Shown: positions 1 through 5,807 of the stretch, in pieces
How positions within the stretch are numbered: the first letter of the stretch is position 1
Layout: each line of letters starts with the position of its first letter
From: Candidatus Omnitrophota bacterium
Lineage (GTDB): Bacteria; Omnitrophota; Gorgyraeia; Zapsychrales; Zapsychraceae
Direction: 5' to 3'
DNA: 5,807 bases
Assembly (NCBI GenBank): GCA_020430005.1
Contig: JAGQKQ010000122.1
Location: 1 to 5,807, forward strand
Notes under the pieces: generated by a model
What the model was told of the DNA's origin: nothing
What the model saw: only the letters and a program-made list of their open reading frames with translations
Database searches by the model: none
Translations under genes and position numbers: made by a program

Positions 1-165
1 AAGGCGGGAGGAGAAAAAAAGGCGGCCTATTATCTTGAAAGTGACCCCAGTGAATACAAGCTATGGTTTGATCAGAGTAAGCAAAGGATTCCGTTGCGGA
101 TTGATGGGGCTATCGGTTTTGGGAAGACGGCCATGGTGATGAGTTCCTACCAAGAGGGAGAATAA
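1..165 (+). CDS. C-terminal end of a DUF3108-like envelope protein (partial)
   Basis: The frame is open from the first base of the window and ends at TAA 163-165, giving the last 54 residues of a protein whose start lies outside. The tail contains the pattern Y-Y-L-E, then K-L-W-F-D, then R-I-P-L-R-I-D, followed by a glycine and a last hydrophobic strand ending S-S-Y-Q-E-G-E. A W-hydrophobic-D segment followed by 'iPvri' and a final beta strand is how I remember the C-terminus of DUF3108 proteins, which are beta-rich envelope proteins of unknown function in Gram-negative bacteria. The assignment rests on this short piece only, so another beta-rich lipid-binding or outer membrane family is possible. 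Its stop codon is one base from the start of the next gene, so the two are almost certainly translated from the same message. Confidence 0.55.
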   Translation, partial: KAGGEKKAAYYLESDPSEYKLWFDQSKQRIPLRIDGAIGFGKTAMVMSSYQEGE

Positions 166-169
166 TGTG
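154..169 (+). promoter_or_regulatory. Shine-Dalgarno and GTG start of the first M48 gene, with overlapping ATG-TGA
   Basis: A purine-rich GAGGGAG (154-160) lies six bases before GTG 167-169. The frame is closed upstream by TGA 140-142, and no other ATG, GTG or TTG lies between that stop and 167. The zinc ribbon cysteines begin at residue 5, so GTG is the only start that keeps the domain whole. An ATG at 165-167 overlaps both the upstream TAA (163-165) and this GTG, but it is followed at once by TGA (168-170), forming a start-stop pair in another frame. Confidence 0.7.
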
Positions 170-2251
170 AAAAAAGTTTGTCCATCATGCCAAATTGACC
201 TGAAACCGGTTATGACCTTGCAGGGGGTGGAAATTGACATTTGCCCTCAATGTGCCGGGATATGGTTTGACCGGGATGAATTTTTTCATTTTGCCAACGA
301 TGTTCACTATGTTACCGGACAATTTAAAGATGCTCTCGAACGAAAAGTTTTATCGCCTTTACGATCTCCGGTTGCCGATACAGGCATGGTTGAGTTGTCG
401 TTGTTTAACGAAAAAGTTTTTGCCCACTATTGCATTAAAAGTCATGGTATCTGGCTGGAAAAAGCGCAGAGGGACCATCTTCCGGCCGATAAAATTAATG
501 TGCAGATTGATCTGAATCTGCAAGACGGTATCGAGGCCGGTCAGGACAAAGATATCGCCTTTTCCCTCAATCCTGAATTATCTCAGTTACCGAGTCTGGC
601 GGTCAGTTCCTCATCGGTATTGATTGGGTTGTATGCCGTATTATCGATGGCTTTGATTTTTGCCGGACAGTTTCTCGGGCTTGGTGCGGGCACAGCGTTT
701 TTAATCGCATTTGGTGTCGTGCTTTTTCAATTTATCTTCGGCCCGTTTATTATGGACTTAAGTTTGAAATGGCTGTACCGCGTTCAATGGATCCGCACGC
801 AATCTCTTCCGGAACATCTGCAGCTCTTTATTCATAAAATGTGTCAGACGCAAAAGATTAAAATGCCGAGGATAGGCCTTATTATGGACGGTGCGCCGCA
901 AGCCTTTACCTACGGACATCATCCGAATAATGGACGGATTGTTATTTCGCACGGATTGATTGATTTGCTGGATGAGGAAGAGCTGGAAACGGTCGTTGCG
1001 CATGAGATCGGACATATGGTGCATTGGGACATGGTTTTAATGACGGCCGCGCAGCTGGTCCCCATGGCATTTTATTATATTTACCGGACATTGCTTCGTT
1101 ACCGGTCTCAGAATAACCGTGAAGATAAAAGTGCGGTGCCCCGTTATGTGATTGCGATGGGCGCGTTTGTTCTTTATATTATCAGTGAATATGTGGTGCT
1201 GTGGTTTTCCAGAATCCGGGAGTACTACGCGGATCGTTTTGCCGGTCAGGTGACCAAAAAACCGGAAAAACTGGCCTCCGCTCTGGTGAAGATCGGTTAT
1301 GGTTTGGCCGGACGAAAACCGGTGAAAACCGGACAGGGAGAATCAACGGCTTCAGTCGGAACCCGCGGCCTGGAACCGTTAGGAATTTTTAATGCGAAAC
1401 ATGCTAGTGCACTTGCGTTAAGTTCGCAAACCAGCGCGGAACGTATGGGCGGAGAGATTGATAAAGATGTTTTATGTGACGCGGCAAAATGGGATTTATG
1501 GAATCCCTGGGCCGCTTATTTTGAATTGCACTCAACGCATCCGTTGATTGCCAAGCGGATTCAAAAACTTTCGAATCTTTCTGTCTATTTAGGGAAGAAA
1601 CCGTATATTGAGTTTAACGACCGCAAACCCGAATCCTATTGGGATGATTTTCTGATTGATGTCTGTGTTCATTTGATGCCGCGGGTGATTTTTATCGCGG
1701 GAGTGATCTATGCGCTGACAGAGTTGTCGTCGATGACCAAAACAACATCTTCTTATATCCGGCCGGAATTTCCATTTGCGACCTTGGCCTTTTTTGTTTT
1801 TCTTGCCGGGTTGAGTTCATTGTTTAAAGTATTTTATTCATATCCATTGAATAATTACATTCCCATGAATGTGCGGGCGTTGTTAAAGAAAATTAAAGTG
1901 TCGGCTGTCAAGCCTGTGCCGTGCCGCATTAAAGGAAAAATTATCGGACGAGGTGTTCCCGGACTGATTTATTCCGAAGATTTCGTGCTGCAAGATGATA
2001 CAGGAATTATTTTTCTTGATTACCAGCAGCCTTTGGGATTGTTTAATTTTTTGTTCGGGTTATTGCGCGCGGGCGAGTATCAGGACAGGGAAGTGGAGAT
2101 TATCGGCTGGTACCGGCGGGCACCAATTCCTTATATTGAAATCCGGGATTTGAAGTGTGACGGTAAGGTGTCGCATTGTTATACGTATCAATGGAAAATG
2201 GTATCGGCGGTATTGGCGATGCTATTCGGGATTGTATTGTTGTTTGTTTAA
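167..2251 (+). CDS. Zinc ribbon-M48 membrane metalloprotease with C-terminal beta domain
   Basis: This is a 694-residue multi-domain membrane protease. Residues 1-40 form a TFIIB-type zinc ribbon (C5, C8, C26, C29, then G-I-W-F-D). Residues about 68-104 look like a second, decayed copy that keeps only one cysteine (C89) and the S-H-G-I-W-L signature. Membrane segments are likely at about 150-168 and 172-196, with others near 290-308 and 325-347. The M48 catalytic core follows: HEIGH at 279-283 binds zinc, with the third ligand E352 in R-E-Y-Y-A-D, and the conserved S-T-H-P-L at 456-460. The W-D-L-W-N-P-W stretch before S-T-H-P-L matches my memory of HtpX-like relatives. After two further membrane segments (about 500-518 and 535-553), residues 580-665 form a beta-rich domain with alternating hydrophobic strands, possibly an OB-like fold, and residues 676-694 are a final membrane helix. 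Classical HtpX is about 290 residues, so this is much longer. It likely cleaves membrane or misfolded proteins at the inner membrane; the substrate is unknown. It is followed after 27 bases by lemA. Confidence 0.88.
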   Translation: MKKVCPSCQIDLKPVMTLQGVEIDICPQCAGIWFDRDEFFHFANDVHYVTGQFKDALERKVLSPLRSPVADTGMVELSLFNEKVFAHYCIKSHGIWLEKAQRDHLPADKINVQIDLNLQDGIEAGQDKDIAFSLNPELSQLPSLAVSSSSVLIGLYAVLSMALIFAGQFLGLGAGTAFLIAFGVVLFQFIFGPFIMDLSLKWLYRVQWIRTQSLPEHLQLFIHKMCQTQKIKMPRIGLIMDGAPQAFTYGHHPNNGRIVISHGLIDLLDEEELETVVAHEIGHMVHWDMVLMTAAQLVPMAFYYIYRTLLRYRSQNNREDKSAVPRYVIAMGAFVLYIISEYVVLWFSRIREYYADRFAGQVTKKPEKLASALVKIGYGLAGRKPVKTGQGESTASVGTRGLEPLGIFNAKHASALALSSQTSAERMGGEIDKDVLCDAAKWDLWNPWAAYFELHSTHPLIAKRIQKLSNLSVYLGKKPYIEFNDRKPESYWDDFLIDVCVHLMPRVIFIAGVIYALTELSSMTKTTSSYIRPEFPFATLAFFVFLAGLSSLFKVFYSYPLNNYIPMNVRALLKKIKVSAVKPVPCRIKGKIIGRGVPGLIYSEDFVLQDDTGIIFLDYQQPLGLFNFLFGLLRAGEYQDREVEIIGWYRRAPIPYIEIRDLKCDGKVSHCYTYQWKMVSAVLAMLFGIVLLFV

Positions 2252-2264
2252 TCGGTTTAACCAT

Positions 2265-2271
2265 AAGGAGG
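2265..2271 (+). promoter_or_regulatory. Strong Shine-Dalgarno of lemA
   Basis: AAGGAGG lies seven bases before ATG 2279. This near-perfect anti-16S match is the strongest ribosome binding site in the window and fixes the lemA start. It suggests LemA is made in larger amounts than the proteases on either side, which is an inference from the site alone. Confidence 0.85.
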
Positions 2272-2278
2272 AAAAGAG

Positions 2279-2833
2279 ATGATTGGTTTTCTTATTGTCG
2301 CGGTATTAGCCGTGGGGATTTTGTTCTGGGCTATTTCGGTTTATAACGGTCTTGTCCAGCAGCGGGAAAATGTTAAAAACGGATGGTCTCAAATTGACGT
2401 TCAATTAAAACGGCGTCATGATTTGATTCCAAATTTGGTAGAGACAGCCAAGGGCTACATGAAGCATGAAGGTGAAACGTTAGAAAATGTTATCAAGGCC
2501 CGTCAGCAGGCTGTCGACGCGTCGGGTATCGAAGATAAACAACAGGCGGAAAATTTCTTAAGCAGTACATTGCGCAGTTTATTTGCCGTTACGGAAAATT
2601 ATCCGGATCTTAAGGCGGACCGCCAAATGCAACAGCTGCATGAGGAATTAACATCGACAGAGAACAAAATTTCCTTTGCCCGTCAGTATTACAATGACGA
2701 GGTGAGCCGGTTGAATACGCAGGTTCAGTCTTTCCCGGACAATGTCATCGCAGGGACATTTAATTTCAAAAAAGAAGCTTTCTTTAAGATTGATGATGAA
2801 TCCGAACGCAACGCTCCTGAGGTCAAATTTTAG
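2279..2833 (+). CDS. lemA: LemA family protein
   Basis: This 184-residue protein is full length for the LemA family. Residues 2-20 form a single N-terminal membrane helix, and the rest is a soluble, mostly helical domain. Family signatures are clear: N-V-x-N-G-W-S-Q-I-D-V-Q-L-K-R-R-x-D-L-I-P-N-L-V-E (about residues 31-55), the K-G-Y...H-E...A-R segment (58-75), E-N-K-I-S-F-A-R-Q-Y-Y-N-D (128-140), and the S-F-P-D-N motif near 151-155 followed by F-F-K and a short acidic tail. The biochemical role of LemA is not established; family members are membrane-anchored and are often encoded beside M48 proteases or TPM-domain proteins. Here it lies between two M48 genes, 27 bases after the first, and is probably cotranscribed with it. 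It may act as an adaptor or regulator for one or both proteases (inference). No truncation or missing motif is seen. Confidence 0.96.
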   Translation: MIGFLIVAVLAVGILFWAISVYNGLVQQRENVKNGWSQIDVQLKRRHDLIPNLVETAKGYMKHEGETLENVIKARQQAVDASGIEDKQQAENFLSSTLRSLFAVTENYPDLKADRQMQQLHEELTSTENKISFARQYYNDEVSRLNTQVQSFPDNVIAGTFNFKKEAFFKIDDESERNAPEVKF

Positions 2834-2840
2834 AATAAAG

Positions 2841-2909
2841 AAACAATAGCAGGTCACAAAAGCAAACAATAACAGATTACAAAAACAAACAATAACAAAA
2901 ACAGCAACA
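2841..2909 (+). repeat. Three head-to-tail 23-base A/C-rich repeats
   Basis: Three consecutive 23-base units start at 2841, 2864 and 2887, each opening with AAACAATA. Units 1 and 2 agree at 19 of 23 positions; the four differences are all transitions. Unit 3 matches unit 2 over its first 11 bases and then diverges. The block 2841-2910 is 58 of 70 bases A or C, with only six G and six T, unlike the genes on either side. No coding frame or spacer structure typical of CRISPR is present: the units abut with no spacers. Confidence 0.8.
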
Positions 2910-2970
2910 ATGCTTGTGGGTTTGTCATTGTCACTGGTATTGTTTGTTTCTGTTATTTGTTACTGTTATT
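2868..2970. repeat. Nested imperfect inverted repeat between lemA and the second M48 gene
   Basis: The A/C-rich left half faces a T/G-rich right half (39 of 50 bases T or G in 2921-2970). Perfect paired arms are 2868-2875 with 2963-2970 (8 bp), 2883-2894 with 2938-2949 (12 bp, AAACAAACAATA and its complement), and 2907-2912 with 2926-2931 (6 bp), nested about one centre. A transcript could fold into one long, mostly A-U hairpin. It lacks the GC-rich stem and clean T-run of a standard intrinsic terminator, so a terminator is possible but not supported. It could also be a small palindromic (REP or MITE-like) element that landed between the genes. Confidence 0.72.
2928..2956 (+). promoter_or_regulatory. 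Possible weak sigma-70 promoter inside the repeat
   Basis: TTGTCA (2928-2933, five of six to the -35 consensus) is followed after 17 bases by TGTTAT (2951-2956, four of six to the -10 consensus). Transcription would begin near 2963 and leave only about 14 bases before ATG 2977. The region is low complexity and T/G rich, so matches of this quality arise easily by chance. Confidence 0.22.
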
Positions 2971-2976
2971 TAAAAA

Positions 2977-4758
2977 ATGCCTTATTCTTTTACCAAAATT
3001 GAGAAAGATAAAAGCAAAGTCATTGCGCTTATTTTTTGTTTCCTGGTGGTGCTTTACTTTCTGGTGTTTTGGATCACATCTGTAGCCGTTATTAATTACA
3101 GGTTATTTTCCTCTTCGTTTTCTTTGTCCAATCCTCAGGCATTGTTCCGTTGGCCGACTTTTATCGAGACATTGTGGATTTTAAGCGCGGCGGCTTTAAC
3201 CGGGCTCCTTCACTGGTTGATCAGCACTCATAATATTATTGATAAACTCTTGTACGTTTTGAAAGCCGAGCCGGCTGATGAAAATGATACGTATCATCAA
3301 GTTTTTCGCAATGTGGTGGAAGAGGTAACAGTTGCCACCGGCGGTGGGCGCATTATTGAGCCCTTTGTGATTCCAACGATGGCGATGAATGCCTTTGCTT
3401 TGGCTGATTTTAATGGACGGTGTGTGATCGGTGTTACGGAGGGTGTTGTTTCCCGTTTAAGCCGCAGCCAATTGGAGGCGGTGGTGGGGCATGAAGCGGC
3501 GCATATTGTGTCCGGTGATTGTGTGGATACCACGATTACAACAGCCCTTTTTGAATTATACAGCGGTGTTCTTTTCGGTATTACAACGGCCTTACAAGGA
3601 AGCACCAACAGTTCTCTTGTCGATGATGATGATCGCCTTTCGGTTTCCGGTGGCGGCGGAGCGCTGCTTCTTTTTATTTTTGTTTTATTATGGTTAACAA
3701 AAACGCTAGCAACACTGGCCAATATGTTTGTGTCCCGTCAGCGGGAATATCGGGCCGATGCGGTGGCCGTGCGTTTAACCCGTAATCCGTTGGCATTGGC
3801 CGAGGCTTTATATGCGATTGCGTATCATTGGCGCGGTTCGGGATTAACGGCGGAAAATCTGGACGCGGTTTTTATTATCAGTCCGAAATATTCCTATATG
3901 GAAGAGCGGTATGGATTTTGGGCGGACTGGTTTGCCACGCATCCGCCGTTTATTAACCGGGTTAAAATTTTATTGGATATGGCGCATGAAAGTATGGAAA
4001 CGATGATGCGCAATGTGGAACGGCGTGACCAGATTCCCAAAGCGACAGTGTCTGACCGTCCTGCGCCGGCCGGACGGTGGATGGCTAATAAAGATGGACA
4101 GTGGCAAGGGCCGTTTAGTTGGGAGGACGTGGTTAATCTGGACTGGATTCAGCCGCAAACATGGATTCATAATTTATCGGAAGAGAATATTCAGATGGCG
4201 ATGGAGGATGTACGTTTGGCGCCATTGATTACGGGAGGGGCTGTTGCTAATGCAAAATCCGGAGGCTGTCCAAAGTGCGGCGGTGTTTTAAAGTCGGAAA
4301 TTTATGAAGGAGTTTCTGTTCAGCGGTGCGGGTTCTGTCAGGGGATTCTTGTTAAAGAAGATGATGTTAAAAAAATTATTATCCGGCGGGAATATGGCTT
4401 TTCTCCACGCATAGAGCGTTTAGCTGAGAAGTTTCTGGAAGAAGGACAGGGACCTTCCTCTAATTCACCGAAAGGTTCTGATTATGATAAGGCGGGAGGA
4501 AGTTCTAAACCGGGTTATAGTATTCCAGGGACGCAGGGATTGTCCAAGAAAGCAACACAGCAGCTTAATTTAAACACGCATCCTGGTGCGTTATTGCAGT
4601 GTCCTCAATGCCATAGCGGGCATATGATCAAACGGTTTTACACGTATGTTTATCGAATTGAAGTTGATTTTTGTCTATTATGCCGGTTGATGTTTTTTGA
4701 TAAAGACGAGCTGGAAATTCTTCAATGCATGATCGAAAAGGCCACAAAATCGTCGTGA
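2977..4758 (+). CDS. M48 membrane metalloprotease with GYF_2-like domain and two zinc ribbons
   Basis: This is a 593-residue protein. Likely membrane helices are at residues about 15-37 and 60-80, with another at about 226-247 inside the protease domain. The M48 core has HEAAH at 172-176 (zinc ligands and catalytic glutamate), the third zinc ligand E257 in R-Q-R-E-Y-R-A-D, and T-H-P-P at 321-324. Residues about 366-415 resemble a GYF_2 (DUF4339) domain: W-M-A-N-K-D-G-Q-W-Q-G-P-F-S, then a helix and I-Q-P-Q-T-W-I. Two TFIIB-type zinc ribbons follow: C431, C434, C451, C454 and C542, C545, C566, C569. They are separated by a Gly/Ser/Pro-rich linker at about 488-515. An acidic D-D-D-D loop and a glycine run lie at 216-228. 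GYF_2 and zinc ribbons usually mediate binding, so the tail probably recruits substrates or partners to the protease; this is inference. The start is ATG 2977 because TAA lies in frame two codons upstream (2971-2973), yet no Shine-Dalgarno precedes it. Confidence 0.88.
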   Translation: MPYSFTKIEKDKSKVIALIFCFLVVLYFLVFWITSVAVINYRLFSSSFSLSNPQALFRWPTFIETLWILSAAALTGLLHWLISTHNIIDKLLYVLKAEPADENDTYHQVFRNVVEEVTVATGGGRIIEPFVIPTMAMNAFALADFNGRCVIGVTEGVVSRLSRSQLEAVVGHEAAHIVSGDCVDTTITTALFELYSGVLFGITTALQGSTNSSLVDDDDRLSVSGGGGALLLFIFVLLWLTKTLATLANMFVSRQREYRADAVAVRLTRNPLALAEALYAIAYHWRGSGLTAENLDAVFIISPKYSYMEERYGFWADWFATHPPFINRVKILLDMAHESMETMMRNVERRDQIPKATVSDRPAPAGRWMANKDGQWQGPFSWEDVVNLDWIQPQTWIHNLSEENIQMAMEDVRLAPLITGGAVANAKSGGCPKCGGVLKSEIYEGVSVQRCGFCQGILVKEDDVKKIIIRREYGFSPRIERLAEKFLEEGQGPSSNSPKGSDYDKAGGSSKPGYSIPGTQGLSKKATQQLNLNTHPGALLQCPQCHSGHMIKRFYTYVYRIEVDFCLLCRLMFFDKDELEILQCMIEKATKSS

Positions 4759-4778
4759 TGTTTAAGATATGACGTGCA

Positions 4779-4807
4779 TTGACTTCGCCCCGTATTTATG
4801 CTTCAAT
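4779..4807 (+). promoter_or_regulatory. Putative extended -10 sigma-70 promoter for trpB
   Basis: TTGACT (4779-4784, five of six to the -35 consensus) is followed by a 17-base spacer ending in TGC and then TTCAAT (4802-4807, four of six to the -10 consensus, preceded by an extended -10 TGn). Transcription would begin near 4814, about 28 bases before ATG 4842. It lies in the 83-base gap after the second M48 gene. That gap shows no clear terminator hairpin, so some read-through from upstream is also possible. No trp leader peptide or tandem Trp codons are visible in the gap. Confidence 0.42.
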
Positions 4808-4841
4808 AGATGTTCTTTCAGGAATACAAAGGAAATCAAAT

Positions 4842-5807
4842 ATGACATTACCGGATAAAACTGGACATTTTGGTGAATTCGGCGGGAAATATGTGCCGGA
4901 AACATTGATGGCTCTGCTCGAGGATCTGGAGGCTGAATTCAAGAAATCCCGTGGGGACGCCGCCTTTAAAAAGGAGTTCCGTTATCTTTTAGAAGAATAC
5001 GCGGGACGGCCGACAAGGCTGTATCATGCCAAGCGTTTGAGCGCGCATTTGAAGAATCTCAATGTGTATTTAAAACGGGAAGATCTTCTGCATACCGGCG
5101 CGCACAAAATCAACAACACATTAGGACAGGTGCTTTTAGCGAAGAAAATGAAGAAGCGCCGGATTATTGCTGAAACCGGAGCAGGTCAACACGGTGTGGC
5201 CACGGCGACGGCAGCGGCATTAATGGGATTTCAATGTGAAGTGTACATGGGCGCGGAGGATGTTGAACGTCAGGCTTTAAATGTTTTTCGGATGAAGTTG
5301 CTTGGGGCCAAAGTTCATCCGGTCACCAGCGGTTCCAAAACTTTGAAAGACGCAATGAATGAAGCCATCCGCGATTGGGTCACGAATGTAAAGGACACGT
5401 TTTATGTGATTGGTTCCGTGGCTGGTCCGCATCCGTATCCGGTGATGGTGCGGGATTTTCAGGCGGTGATCGGCCAGGAGGCTAAAAAGCAATTTATGAA
5501 AACGGAAAAAGCACAGCCCGATTATGTTCTGGCTTGTGTGGGCGGCGGTAGTAATGCGATGGGAATCTTTCACGCGTTTTATCCGGATAAAAATGTCAAA
5601 TTGATCGGGGTTGAAGCGGCGGGTCATGGGTTGTCATCGGATCAACATTCGGCGCCATTGGCCAAAGGAACGATCGGTGTATTGCATGGCAGTAAGAGCG
5701 ATTTATTACAAACTAAAGATGGTCAGGTGAAAGTGGCGCATTCCATTGCGGCTGGTCTGGATTATCCCGGTGTGGGACCGGAACATTCTTATTACAAACA
5801 AACCGGG
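4842..5807 (+). CDS. trpB: Tryptophan synthase beta subunit (partial, C-terminus beyond window)
   Basis: The first 322 residues of a protein usually near 400 residues long are present; the frame is still open at the last base. TrpB is the PLP enzyme that joins indole (from TrpA) to L-serine to make L-tryptophan, in a cytoplasmic alpha2-beta2 complex. Diagnostic features are G-E-F-G-G-K-Y-V-P-E-T-L at about 11-22, H-T-G-A-H-K-I-N-N with the PLP lysine at K89, the catalytic glutamate E111 in A-E-T-G-A-G-Q-H-G-V-A, G-S-x-x-L-K-D-A near 164-171, G-S-V-A-G-P-H-P-Y-P at 191-200, the phosphate-binding G-G-G-S-N-A at 234-239, and L-D-Y-P-G-V-G-P-E-H-S-Y at 306-317. These mark the standard TrpB1 type, not TrpB2. 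AAAGGA (4828-4833) lies eight bases before the ATG. No other trp gene lies upstream; trpA may follow outside the window. Confidence 0.97.
   Translation, partial: MTLPDKTGHFGEFGGKYVPETLMALLEDLEAEFKKSRGDAAFKKEFRYLLEEYAGRPTRLYHAKRLSAHLKNLNVYLKREDLLHTGAHKINNTLGQVLLAKKMKKRRIIAETGAGQHGVATATAAALMGFQCEVYMGAEDVERQALNVFRMKLLGAKVHPVTSGSKTLKDAMNEAIRDWVTNVKDTFYVIGSVAGPHPYPVMVRDFQAVIGQEAKKQFMKTEKAQPDYVLACVGGGSNAMGIFHAFYPDKNVKLIGVEAAGHGLSSDQHSAPLAKGTIGVLHGSKSDLLQTKDGQVKVAHSIAAGLDYPGVGPEHSYYKQTG

Noticed and set aside
234..515. Alternative forward frame inside the zinc ribbon region of the first protease
   Set aside because: The 167 frame carries the cysteine motifs; this one has no family features and no supported ribosome site.
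758..1024. Antisense open frame opposite HEIGH in the first protease
   Set aside because: Overlaps the catalytic core of a clear gene and encodes nothing recognisable.
2834..2976. CRISPR array
   Set aside because: The 23-base units abut without spacers, diverge quickly and are only three in number. An inverted arm follows, and no cas gene is nearby.
2868..2976. Intrinsic transcription terminator after lemA
   Set aside because: The stems are almost all A-T, the main loop is long and there is no clean T-run after the right arm, which runs instead into an A-run and a start codon. A weak terminator cannot be excluded.
3297..3722. Antisense open frame of 141 codons across the second protease
   Set aside because: It lies opposite the M48 core including HEAAH. 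Its product is Ser/Thr/Pro-rich with no recognisable domain, and no convincing start signal was seen. The sense frame has clear motifs.
1..4500. 12-base match AAGGCGGGAGGA at 1-12 and 4489-4500
   Set aside because: Both copies are coding and unrelated in context. About one such 12-base match is expected by chance in a window of this size.
5277..5627. Antisense open frame of 116 codons across trpB
   Set aside because: It is opposite highly conserved TrpB coding sequence (G-S-V-A-G-P-H-P, G-G-G-S-N-A), and its product has no domain resemblance.

Overview
All coding capacity in this 5.8 kb window lies on the + strand. The layout is: the C-terminal end of an envelope protein (1-165, DUF3108-like); a 694-residue membrane metalloprotease of the M48 type (167-2251); a LemA-family protein (2279-2833); a 143-base intergenic stretch of A/C-rich direct repeats facing a T/G-rich inverted arm (2834-2976); a second, different M48-type membrane metalloprotease of 593 residues (2977-4758); a short intergenic region with a plausible promoter; and the first 322 residues of tryptophan synthase beta (trpB, 4842 to the window edge).

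The centre is a LemA/M48 envelope module. LemA next to an M48 (HtpX-like) protease is a recurrent bacterial arrangement. Here LemA sits between two unrelated-looking M48 proteases. Each protease is fused to TFIIB-type zinc ribbons, but at opposite ends: one intact plus one degenerate ribbon at the N-terminus of the first, and two intact ribbons after a GYF_2-like domain at the C-terminus of the second. The first protease also ends in a beta-rich, possibly OB-like domain held between membrane segments. The shared zinc ribbons and the shared neighbour suggest the three products act together at the inner membrane, perhaps in quality control. That is inference; the substrate is unknown.

The first three genes are very tightly packed (1 and 27 base gaps) and are probably cotranscribed. 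The second protease has no Shine-Dalgarno sequence and starts directly after the inverted repeat, so it may be expressed separately. trpB has its own promoter-like sequence and looks metabolically unrelated to the module.

The organism is a bacterium, probably with a Gram-negative type envelope (DUF3108-like neighbour, LemA/M48 module). Base composition is moderate and codon use looks uniform across the genes. An uncultivated lineage such as Omnitrophota is possible, but the sequence alone does not settle it. No RNA genes, CRISPR array, insertion sequence or phage genes were seen.
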